Of a stretch of 21,268 nucleotides of DNA, positions 1 through 7,389 are shown piece after piece. Numbering within the stretch: position 1 is the first letter of the stretch; each line of letters begins with the position of its first letter. Origin of the DNA: Veillonella sp. (lineage in GTDB: Bacteria > Bacillota > Negativicutes > Veillonellales > Veillonellaceae); contig NZ_DXLG01000017.1 of NCBI RefSeq assembly GCF_019414865.1, forward strand, positions 1 through 21,268, read 5' to 3'. The translations under genes and the position numbers were made by a program. The notes under the pieces are model-generated. The model did not search any database, was not told the DNA's origin, and worked only from the letters and a program-made list of their open reading frames with translations.

Positions 1-963
1 GTTCCGGATATGACAGGCTATGATAATTATGTATATAATAATTTTTATAGTATTTGTGTATATGGTGATCGTATGAATCCACATAATCATGCAGTTTCAC
101 ATGCAGGAAATTCTATGTCGAGACATACAGTGTTTGACGGTATCGATTTGATGTTCCTTGATGTGAAGCAAGAAACAATTCAATTTTATGCAAAATCACA
201 TACAAAGACGTTTGCCATAAATCATTGTGAAGAGGGGCGCATTGAGTGCAAGTTTACATCTGGTGATTATTTATATATGGGGCCCGGTGATATGTCCATA
301 GGATGGCATATTCATGCTGATTATCAACATGAGAACTACTTCCCTACAAAGCTCTTTAAAGGGATTGTATTACTCGTAGATGTTGAAAAGGCTCAACCCG
401 TATTAGATGCACTTGTGACTGAAGCGCGCATCGATTTGACTCAATTAGCAAATCGATTCTGTGAGCATTCTGACTTTGGTATGATGATGGAAGAGACGGA
501 ATCTGTTCGTCAGATTTTTTCTAGTTTATATAATGTGCCTGATCAAATCAAGGGGCACTATTTTAAATTAAAAGTTATTGAAATCTTCTTACTGTTATCT
601 GTTATTTCTACAACTAATCATGAAAAGAGAAGCTCCTATCGTAAACAACAAGTAGATATTGTAAAAGCCGTTAATGAACATATATCTACACAGTTTATGA
701 AACGGATAACCATAGATTCCTTGTCTGAGCAGTTTGATATTCCTACATCAACATTAAAGCGTTGTTTTAAAGGGGTATATGGTACGACAATCCATCAATA
801 TTTAAAGGAATGTCGTATTAATGCCGCTAAGCGCTTGCTTCAAGAGTCAGATCAATCTGTTTTAGAAATTGCTAATGCTGTAGGCTACGAGAATGGTAGT
901 AAATTTACTAGTGCATTCAAAGAGTCCACAGGTGTAACGCCTAGTGCTTATCGTAAAGTATAA
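1..963 (+). CDS. AraC-family transcriptional regulator (5' end open at the window edge)
   Basis: This is a DNA-binding regulator of the AraC/XylS family. The last ~100 residues form the usual double helix-turn-helix region, beginning near IDSLSEQFDIPTSTLKRCF and ending with the hallmark VGYENGSKFTSAFKESTGVTPSAYRK. The first ~200 residues are an unassigned ligand-sensing or dimerisation part. The frame is open to base 1; an ATG at base 10 has no visible ribosome binding site, so the true start may lie outside the window, and an ATG at base 73 is another option. It lies upstream of and co-directional with a TonB-dependent receptor operon, an arrangement known for PchR/YbtA-type activators of iron-uptake receptors. 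Control of that operon is therefore a reasonable inference, and the ligand (haem, iron chelate or other) cannot be read from the sequence. Confidence 0.9.
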   Translation, partial: VPDMTGYDNYVYNNFYSICVYGDRMNPHNHAVSHAGNSMSRHTVFDGIDLMFLDVKQETIQFYAKSHTKTFAINHCEEGRIECKFTSGDYLYMGPGDMSIGWHIHADYQHENYFPTKLFKGIVLLVDVEKAQPVLDALVTEARIDLTQLANRFCEHSDFGMMMEETESVRQIFSSLYNVPDQIKGHYFKLKVIEIFLLLSVISTTNHEKRSSYRKQQVDIVKAVNEHISTQFMKRITIDSLSEQFDIPTSTLKRCFKGVYGTTIHQYLKECRINAAKRLLQESDQSVLEIANAVGYENGSKFTSAFKESTGVTPSAYRKV

Positions 964-1067
964 ATACCTTAAGCCAAACTAAACCAAGGCATGCATTATA
1001 GTGTTAGTAATATTTAAAATATAAGTGTTTAAGGCTTAGAACGGGTAGGTTATAAAACTTAATATTG

Positions 1068-1097
1068 TCCGAAATGTATATTTTTGGTCTTTTCGGA
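1068..1097. repeat. 7-bp inverted repeat upstream of the receptor operon (possible operator)
   Basis: TCCGAAA at 1068-1074 is mirrored exactly by TTTCGGA at 1091-1097, with 16 bases between. It lies between the AraC-type gene and the receptor and is followed by no T-run, so it is not a terminator by itself. It could be a regulator site or an RNA hairpin. No function is shown. Confidence 0.4.
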
Positions 1098-1108
1098 GTA
1101 GATATGCA

Positions 1109-1183
1109 AGATACACTTTGCTAACATTAAAATATAAATGATATTCAATGTCATTATGTGTTGCTAAAGTGTATCTTTTTTTT
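1109..1183 (+). terminator. Rho-independent terminator between the regulator and the receptor
   Basis: The left arm AGATACACTTT (1109-1119) pairs perfectly with AAAGTGTATCT (1166-1176). After a short mismatch, four more inner pairs form, and a small AATGA/TCATT hairpin lies at the top. A run of eight T (1176-1183) follows the right arm. It would end transcription from the AraC-type gene. Its upper part coincides with a Fur-box-like palindrome and with candidate promoter elements for the receptor operon. A transcript beginning inside the hairpin would lack the left arm and escape termination. Confidence 0.75.
1139..1153 (+). promoter_or_regulatory. Fur-box-like 7-1-7 palindrome with overlapping promoter elements
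   Basis: TGATATTCAATGTCA matches the 7-1-7 Fur consensus TGATAATNATTATCA at 11 of 14 defined positions, and its own half-sites agree at 6 of 7. Candidate promoter elements overlap it: TATAAA at 1133-1138, with a weak GATACA at 1110-1115 17 bases upstream, or TTGCTA at 1118-1123 with GATATT at 1140-1145. Iron-dependent repression of the haem operon would fit the gene content. This is a visual match only, and the promoter choice is uncertain. Confidence 0.45.
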
Positions 1184-1236
1184 ATGGGTGTAAAAGATAC
1201 AACATAATATATTTCATTAAATTTTAGGAGGGCACA

Positions 1237-4200
1237 ATGAATAGGTGGGGACATGTAAAACGCAGCATTATTCTGTCCAGTGCAGTTGCCTTGTGGCTTA
1301 GTGCACCGCTTGTAGTGTGGGCGGGGAATGCGACTGTCACGACAGATGTTGTTCATGTCAAAGGTACATGGGCAGAAGAAGAAGCAAAATTGAACTCACA
1401 GCAAGTGCAAATCATTACCAAGAAAGATATTGAAAAGAAACAGGCGAAGTCCGTCGAAGATATTATATTTACTCAAACAGGTGTATCTAGAACCGTTGAT
1501 GCTATGGGCCGTGTTGGTGTATCCATCCGTGGTGCCGAAGCGCGTCACACATTAATTCTTGTAGATGGTCAACCGGTACTCGGCGATTTTGATAAGTACT
1601 CTGGTGCAGCAGACGAAGTGCAACGGCTAGGTACAGAAAACGTTGAACGTATAGAAGTTATACAAGGTGCTGCCAGTGCTAAATACGGCTCTGATGCTAT
1701 AGGTGGTGTAGTTAATATCATCACTAAAAAGGCACAAAAGAAACCATCTTTGCAATTAAATGCAGAAGGTATGCGTCGTAAGAGCGATGGCGATGCGTTC
1801 CCATACCAAAACTTTTTCATTCGTGCCGACTCTGGTCAAATGGGGAAATTAAAGGTCGGTTTATCTGGTAGTAAACGTGATCTTATGCCTGTTTTAGCAT
1901 CCGTTAAACGTCGTGACTCAGGCATGGCTTTTGATTATGCTAAGCATAACTTCAAACCAAATGTACTTCGTTACTATGGTGATGCGGCAGATATTGGTCT
2001 TGTAGCAACTTATGATGCAAACGATAAAAATAAATTTGAAATGCGTCTCAACCGTTATACAGAAGATCTTGTACGCGATGTTAAACACTCTGACTCCGAC
2101 TTAGAGCCACAACAACATTTCAAACGTACTGCGGACCGTAATACAGCAAACTTACAATGGTCCTCTCGAGCTGGTAAAAGCGACTGGACAGTTGAAACTA
2201 ACTACTCCCGCATCAAAGAAAATGACGTAGCCCTCATTAGTTATACTGGTCGTTCAGCTTATGAAGGCTCCAATGAGTTACGCTATATCGATAATATCGA
2301 TCACCGTCAATTAGACATTCGAGCTAATGCGAATACACAACTCAATAAAAATCACTTGCTTAGCTACGGCGTAAGCTATGCTCGCGAAGAAGGCTCTGGT
2401 AGCCGTTTGAAGAGCTCTCCTAATACAAGCACAATGTACATCGATCCATGGGACTATGATAAGAGCTTGCTTGTAGATAAACTAGACCGTCTTGTAAGAC
2501 GTAAAGGTGATAATAGCATTAAAGTTTATTCTCATATCCACGACTACAAATTCATCAATTCCGGTGGTGGCATGCCGCAATGGGATATGGATTATGAATA
2601 CTATGGTGCCGAAACAGATGCTCAAAAACCAGGTATTACATACGATGACTATATAAATTATGGTTTATCTGAAAGCCGATTAAGTGATTGGTCTAGTACA
2701 TCCCCTAATAATCAACCTGTAACGGATGAGTTTAAAGCTCGTTATAAAGCTTTGGAAGATCGTTTAAAAGCAGAAAATCCCGTATTATCTGCTACACGTG
2801 CCAATATCGTAGGTGACTACTTTAAATATGGCGAGTCTAACGATCCAGAAATGCGTAAAAAAGCACCTAAGCTAAATGGTAAAGCCTTCTTAGAAGAATA
2901 TCGTAGCCGTGATCAACGCTTAACAACTGGTAGTGGTACGATTCGCAAGTTAAATGCTTATGTTTCTGATACCTGGCAGGTGAATAAGAATTTAACCTTA
3001 TCTCCAATTCTTCGTTTTGATAATAGTAGTCTATTTGGTTCCAATTTGTCTGCGTCCTTGGGGATGACCTATAACGTAAATGGTAATACACACCGTAGAT
3101 TTAAAGCCAATGTAGGTACTGGTTATACAGAGCCTGGTATGGGTGAATTGTGGTATAACTGGGAAATGTACGCTTCTAACCCTGTAGGGATTGGTGTAGC
3201 GAAACTCGGTTGGTACTGGGCTGGTAATCCTAATTTAAAACCTGAAAAATCTGTCAACTTTGATATGAGCTTGGAAGGTGAAAATAAAAATACTTATGCG
3301 CGCGTAGGTGTATTCCACAACCGCATCAAGAACTATATGTCTGTATACTTCACAGGGGACTTCATGGACTTTGCACCATACCTCAAAGGCGATGCGAAGT
3401 ACCAACGGGCACCAGATATGATTTACAGCTTTAAAAATATTGGTAAAGCAGAAATCACAGGTGTTCAAGCGGAAGTACAACAAAAGTTCGGCAAATATTG
3501 GTCTGGTAAGTTAGGTTATACATACTTACATGCCATCAACAAGAGCGATCCAAGTATGCCTCGTCAGTTGCTTGATAAACCTATGCACAAAGTTGACATC
3601 GGCATTACTTATGACAATCCTAAATCCGGTTGGAATGGATCCATTTGGGGTGATTACTATATCAACATGCTTGATAGTAATACCCTTAACAATGGCGGTA
3701 ACTACTGGCCAGATATCTTGTCCGGTGATGCAGGTGTTTATAATAAGCAAACCTATGAAAAGAAAACATTTGGCATTTGGAACGTAATGGTTCAAAAACG
3801 ATTTAATAAAAATGCCATGATGTACTTTGGTATCAACAATATCTTTAACCATCGCGATGATGACCGTGCTACACAAGAACGGGTATACCGCATGGGCGTT
3901 AACCTTAAATTCGGTGGTGGCGACAGCAGCAAAACTACAGCGATCGGCAAATCTAAGGATGGCACAACTGTTAATGCAGTAGGCTCCAATACACCTAATG
4001 GCGCTAATGGCGAAGTAGTAAATGCAGAATCTGGTGTACAAAATGTAGCTGATGTAGTTCGTTTAACTGACTTTATTCGTTCTGATTTTGATACCACAAA
4101 AGAACGTGGTGTTACATTAGTTGGCGACTACAGAGCGCGTTGGATGGCGCATGATGGTTCTAACAGACCGCAATCTCCATTTAGAGAGAACTCTGCTATT

Positions 4201-6324
4201 GGTTCTGCGAAAGCGAATATGTACGATGCTAATCGTCATAGCTTTGAACAACGCTTACGCCTTGGCTTCGATGCACGTCTTAATGAGTTTACAAACCTCA
4301 AAGTTATCGGTAGTGCGACTGGCATGAGTGGTGTAGATACAATCTGGACTCAATCTGATTCTAAAGGCTTTAACCATCAACGACTCGATACAGTAGATCT
4401 CACGAGACGCGTTAAAAAATGGGACGTATCTGTGGGCCGCTTAACAGAGCCTATGGGGGCGAGTGGCTATTGGTTCGGTCAATCTTATGACGGTGTTCGT
4501 GCCGTTTGGAATGGCCATGACTCTCAAGTTCGTATCGGTGTTGGTACTTTCAAACATAGTACAGGTATCACTGATTCTGCCTATACTCACGCAGTACATG
4601 AAGTTATCTACAGACCGCCAACAGCGGCTGAGTTAATCGGTATTAATCGCGATGAGTTCCCATACGATATTGAAAGTGCTACTAAAACCGGTTCTGATGG
4701 TGAGAAAAAATCTAGTGAAGATACAGCTGCACCAGATAGCCCTAATGGTATTTATGATTCTACTTATAAAGGTAAGACAGATAGCATTTACTTCTATCAA
4801 CAACTGAAAGAATTGCAAGCTGAATATGAAGCTTATAAAGAAACCTTGGATTTAAGATGGAGTAATCCAAATCGCGATCAAGAGCTTGAAAAGGCAAATG
4901 CTAAGCTTGTGGAAACACAACAAAAACAAGCTCAAGTGATGAGCCGCTTACAAGATATTCTTGCTAAGGCATACCCTACAGATATGGCTGAGAAGAAATT
5001 CTCCCTCGATATACCATCTGGTGGTTATGCAATGTATGAAATCACTAATAAGAATACAGGGGAAAAACTCTATAAGACCGGGGACATTATGTATAATGTG
5101 AACTCTTCTTTATACCCTGAATACTTAAAAGAAAAGGCTAAAGGTCTTATCGTATCTGCTGATAATAAAGATGCTTTAGTAAATCCTAAAGCCTATGTTG
5201 AAAAACATGGTGACGAGATTAATCAATCCGTAGCAGAAATTGCTAAATATAATGCTACAGATAACTGGAGCAACTATAACAATAGTGAGCTTGATGTGGT
5301 TTGGGTTAAACAGCCAGATGGCACATTCAAACAATCTTATGATTACTATGGACAACCAGCTAGTGATTATGAGTTCACTGGTTACTTAGGTGCTAAAACA
5401 TATAAATACGATAGTGGTAGTTATGTATTTAGTGATTATGATGCTAAAGATGCAATTTACAAAAAGAACTTTACAATGTCCTCTAATGACTGGGGTGAAG
5501 GTAGTTCTTACTATGGTTGGGGCATGCCAAATGCATTGTTCAACTATATGTATAATCTTGAAAAGGTTGTACATGATGCAGAGTCTGAAAACAAATTACC
5601 ACGTGAAGCGATTGGTAAGATCATTGGTAACTTGATTCGTACAGAAGGGGTAGTTCTTGAAAAAGATACTGTACCAGCTATTGATAAAGCTGCCTTTGTT
5701 CAATACAAGAAACAAATAGGCTCTCGTCTTGGGTTACAAGCGTGGTATTTACGCTCCTTTGGCGGTAAAACGCATACATACCTAAATGCAAATGGCAACG
5801 GTAATGATGAATATAGCTTCTCCAATGTAGCTCATGTATTCGGTATCGGTGCTAAATATCAGTTAGGTGCTAATGCATCTGTTACCGTTGATTACGGTCA
5901 AAACCGTTCCAACTTGGGTCGTTATTTAAATGGTAACACTGTATACCAACACGAACGTGGCACAGCCGACTTTGCTCTTAAAGGTCATCAAATGGGTGGT
6001 ACACCACACTTCTGGATGGCTCGTCTAGATATTGGTCGTGCCGACCTAGATATTCCTAAATCTTGGAATGCGTTCATCGATTACAAATACTTTGAACATG
6101 GCTCCTTCTTCGGTGGTAATGGTAGTGGTGCAGTTCCGGATCGTTATCTCGACGGTATTCGCAGCTTTACATTCGGTGCTGGCTATGTGCCTCGCAAGGA
6201 TTTACTCCTTGAAGCATTCTACACATTTGATGCGAAAGGTACTAATAAACGAGATACGTTATATGGTAGTGAAAGCTTTAAGTTAGGCGATTATACAAGA
6301 ATTCAAGGGACCTACAGGTTCTAA
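1237..6324 (+). CDS. Giant TonB-dependent outer-membrane receptor fused to a second porin-like beta-barrel
   Basis: This is probably a haem or iron-complex importer in the outer membrane. The start follows TAGGAGGG. A signal peptide (about residues 1-29, cleavage near VWA/GNA) leads to a possible TonB box (TTDVVHVKG, 35-43). A plug domain follows at about 50-165, with IRGAEARHTLILVDGQP and the VERIEVIQGAASAKYGSDAIGG signature. The first barrel carries the GNPNLKPE box and ends at VNLKF (F892), the expected barrel C-terminus. A linker rich in Gly, Asn and Thr (893-957) joins it to a second barrel-like segment from about 960 to the terminal TYRF. At 1695 residues it is about twice the usual 650-900 for this family. 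No histidine lies between the FRAP-like region (YTEPGMGELWY) and the NPNL box, where haem receptors often carry a ligand, so haem as substrate rests on the neighbouring genes. exbB starts 35 bp downstream. Confidence 0.93.
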   Translation: MNRWGHVKRSIILSSAVALWLSAPLVVWAGNATVTTDVVHVKGTWAEEEAKLNSQQVQIITKKDIEKKQAKSVEDIIFTQTGVSRTVDAMGRVGVSIRGAEARHTLILVDGQPVLGDFDKYSGAADEVQRLGTENVERIEVIQGAASAKYGSDAIGGVVNIITKKAQKKPSLQLNAEGMRRKSDGDAFPYQNFFIRADSGQMGKLKVGLSGSKRDLMPVLASVKRRDSGMAFDYAKHNFKPNVLRYYGDAADIGLVATYDANDKNKFEMRLNRYTEDLVRDVKHSDSDLEPQQHFKRTADRNTANLQWSSRAGKSDWTVETNYSRIKENDVALISYTGRSAYEGSNELRYIDNIDHRQLDIRANANTQLNKNHLLSYGVSYAREEGSGSRLKSSPNTSTMYIDPWDYDKSLLVDKLDRLVRRKGDNSIKVYSHIHDYKFINSGGGMPQWDMDYEYYGAETDAQKPGITYDDYINYGLSESRLSDWSSTSPNNQPVTDEFKARYKALEDRLKAENPVLSATRANIVGDYFKYGESNDPEMRKKAPKLNGKAFLEEYRSRDQRLTTGSGTIRKLNAYVSDTWQVNKNLTLSPILRFDNSSLFGSNLSASLGMTYNVNGNTHRRFKANVGTGYTEPGMGELWYNWEMYASNPVGIGVAKLGWYWAGNPNLKPEKSVNFDMSLEGENKNTYARVGVFHNRIKNYMSVYFTGDFMDFAPYLKGDAKYQRAPDMIYSFKNIGKAEITGVQAEVQQKFGKYWSGKLGYTYLHAINKSDPSMPRQLLDKPMHKVDIGITYDNPKSGWNGSIWGDYYINMLDSNTLNNGGNYWPDILSGDAGVYNKQTYEKKTFGIWNVMVQKRFNKNAMMYFGINNIFNHRDDDRATQERVYRMGVNLKFGGGDSSKTTAIGKSKDGTTVNAVGSNTPNGANGEVVNAESGVQNVADVVRLTDFIRSDFDTTKERGVTLVGDYRARWMAHDGSNRPQSPFRENSAIGSAKANMYDANRHSFEQRLRLGFDARLNEFTNLKVIGSATGMSGVDTIWTQSDSKGFNHQRLDTVDLTRRVKKWDVSVGRLTEPMGASGYWFGQSYDGVRAVWNGHDSQVRIGVGTFKHSTGITDSAYTHAVHEVIYRPPTAAELIGINRDEFPYDIESATKTGSDGEKKSSEDTAAPDSPNGIYDSTYKGKTDSIYFYQQLKELQAEYEAYKETLDLRWSNPNRDQELEKANAKLVETQQKQAQVMSRLQDILAKAYPTDMAEKKFSLDIPSGGYAMYEITNKNTGEKLYKTGDIMYNVNSSLYPEYLKEKAKGLIVSADNKDALVNPKAYVEKHGDEINQSVAEIAKYNATDNWSNYNNSELDVVWVKQPDGTFKQSYDYYGQPASDYEFTGYLGAKTYKYDSGSYVFSDYDAKDAIYKKNFTMSSNDWGEGSSYYGWGMPNALFNYMYNLEKVVHDAESENKLPREAIGKIIGNLIRTEGVVLEKDTVPAIDKAAFVQYKKQIGSRLGLQAWYLRSFGGKTHTYLNANGNGNDEYSFSNVAHVFGIGAKYQLGANASVTVDYGQNRSNLGRYLNGNTVYQHERGTADFALKGHQMGGTPHFWMARLDIGRADLDIPKSWNAFIDYKYFEHGSFFGGNGSGAVPDRYLDGIRSFTFGAGYVPRKDLLLEAFYTFDAKGTNKRDTLYGSESFKLGDYTRIQGTYRF
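4102..6321 (+). other. Second, porin-like C-terminal beta-barrel domain of the receptor
   Basis: After the first barrel closes at F892, residues from about 958 resume alternating amphipathic strands (VTLVGDYRARW, SFEQRLRLGFDARL, WDVSVGRLTEPMG, DSQVRIGVGTF). The segment ends with strands (FTFGAGYVPRKDLLLEAFY, YTRIQGTYRF) closing on phenylalanine, the usual outer-membrane barrel signal. Style and spacing resemble the porin barrel of Veillonella OmpM-type proteins, but there is no SLH domain and no separate signal peptide. Between about residues 1126 and 1490 a long hydrophilic insertion, rich in Asp, Asn, Tyr and Lys, interrupts the strands. It includes a likely coiled coil at about 1187-1246 (LKELQAEYEAYKE through LQDILAK). 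The domain assignment is pattern-based inference. Confidence 0.65.
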
Positions 6325-6359
6325 TGTTCAGTCTGTAAACAGGCAGAAAGGTTACTAAT

Positions 6360-6977
6360 ATGGAAAACTTAAATTATGTCATTCACTTGTTTCATAGCGG
6401 CGGATATGTAATGTATCCATTATTACTCTTGTCTTTCATGGTTATCGCTATCGCTGCAGAACGAGCTTTCTACTATCACAAATATGCCGGTAAAACTTTC
6501 GTTGTTACCCATGCAGTCAATGAACTAGCAAAATTACAAAACTGGGCAGAAATTGATAAAGTAATCAAAGAAAACCCATCTATTGCGAGCCGTATTGCAG
6601 AAGCAGGTTTACATAATGCTTCTAGCGAGGAAGCTATGAAAACAGCCTTTGCTGACCAAATGGGCGTAGACGCAGTAGGCTTCCGTAAATATATGGACTA
6701 TCTCAGTGCTACCGTTACAATCTCTCCATTATTGGGCCTATTAGGTACAGTAACAGGTATGATTGGTTCTTTCAGTATCCTCGACTCCGGTGCGGGCGCA
6801 TCTGCTATTACTGGTGGTGTTGGTGAAGCCCTCATCGCTACAGCATCTGGTTTGTGCGTAGCCATCATGGCCTTTATTGTATATACAGTATTCAGTCATC
6901 GTTTGGATTCTATCATTAACCAAATTGAAAATATGTGTGTTAGCATTGTTAGCGCTAAGCGAGAAGGGTGGAAATGA
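6360..6977 (+). CDS. exbB: ExbB, MotA/TolQ/ExbB-family proton channel of the TonB motor
   Basis: ExbB forms the inner-membrane proton channel that, with ExbD, energises TonB. At 205 residues it is a short ExbB. A first membrane helix at about 14-34 (YVMYPLLLLSFMVIAIAAERAFYY) is followed by a cytoplasmic stretch. Two C-terminal helices carry the family signature: VTISPLLGLLGTVTGMIGSF (about 119-138) and GVGEALIATASGLCVAIMAF (about 153-172). AAAGG precedes the ATG. It follows the receptor by 35 bp and its stop overlaps the exbD start as ATGA, so receptor, motor and TonB are very probably co-transcribed. The close pairing suggests a dedicated motor rather than the cell's general one. Confidence 0.95.
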   Translation: MENLNYVIHLFHSGGYVMYPLLLLSFMVIAIAAERAFYYHKYAGKTFVVTHAVNELAKLQNWAEIDKVIKENPSIASRIAEAGLHNASSEEAMKTAFADQMGVDAVGFRKYMDYLSATVTISPLLGLLGTVTGMIGSFSILDSGAGASAITGGVGEALIATASGLCVAIMAFIVYTVFSHRLDSIINQIENMCVSIVSAKREGWK

Positions 6978-7387
6978 TTATGAACTTACAAAGCTTTCGT
7001 ATGAAAACAAAGCCTGAATTCATGATTATCCCAATGATTGATATTATCTTCTTCTTGTTGGTATTCTTCATGATGAATAGCTTACAAACAGTGGCTCAAA
7101 AAGCATTATCTGTACAATTACCACAAGCTACTAGTGCATCTGCACCGGCTCAGTTACCAGTTGTATTTACACTTGATGCGGAAGGGCATATTACAATTGA
7201 TAACAATCCAATGAGTATTGATCAAGCAGAAGCTATGATTAAACAACGGATTCAAGAAAATCCTAACGCTAGTGTTATCTTACAAGCCGACAAACGTGCA
7301 GCTCATGGTCAAGTAGTAGCGATTATGGATATGCTAAAGCAATCTGGTGTTAAACGCTTGGCTATTGCAGCTGAACAGAAAGGATAA
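6974..7387 (+). CDS. exbD: ExbD/TolR-family biopolymer transport protein
   Basis: ExbD is the single-span partner of ExbB. It carries the membrane aspartate needed for proton use and has a small periplasmic domain. The protein shows a short cytoplasmic N-terminus with KPEFMIIPMIDIIFFLLVFF, where the Asp in PMID is the conserved membrane residue. A periplasmic domain follows (VVFTLDAEGHITIDNN, VILQADKRAAHGQVVAIMDML) that is typical of ExbD/TolR. The chosen ATG overlaps the exbB stop codon (ATGA) and follows GAAGGG. An upstream GTG at 6968 and an ATG at 6980 are alternatives. At about 137 residues the length is normal. tonB begins two bases after its stop, so translational coupling is likely. 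Confidence 0.95.
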   Translation: MIMNLQSFRMKTKPEFMIIPMIDIIFFLLVFFMMNSLQTVAQKALSVQLPQATSASAPAQLPVVFTLDAEGHITIDNNPMSIDQAEAMIKQRIQENPNASVILQADKRAAHGQVVAIMDMLKQSGVKRLAIAAEQKG

Positions 7388-7389
7388 CT

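Noticed and set aside
1036..1356. 106-codon minus-strand frame over the receptor control region
   Set aside because: It runs through the terminator hairpin and the signal-peptide region of the receptor and shows no family features or ribosome site.
3526..4041. 171-codon open frame on the minus strand inside the receptor gene
   Set aside because: It lies antisense to well-conserved barrel sequence, has no ribosome site and encodes an implausible Cys/Ile-rich protein. It is a by-product of codon bias in the real gene.
1237..6324. Idea that the long receptor is an assembly or frameshift artefact joining two genes
   Set aside because: There is no ribosome site, signal peptide or codon-use break at the junction near residue 893-957, and the linker is low-complexity hydrophilic sequence typical of a real inter-domain joint.
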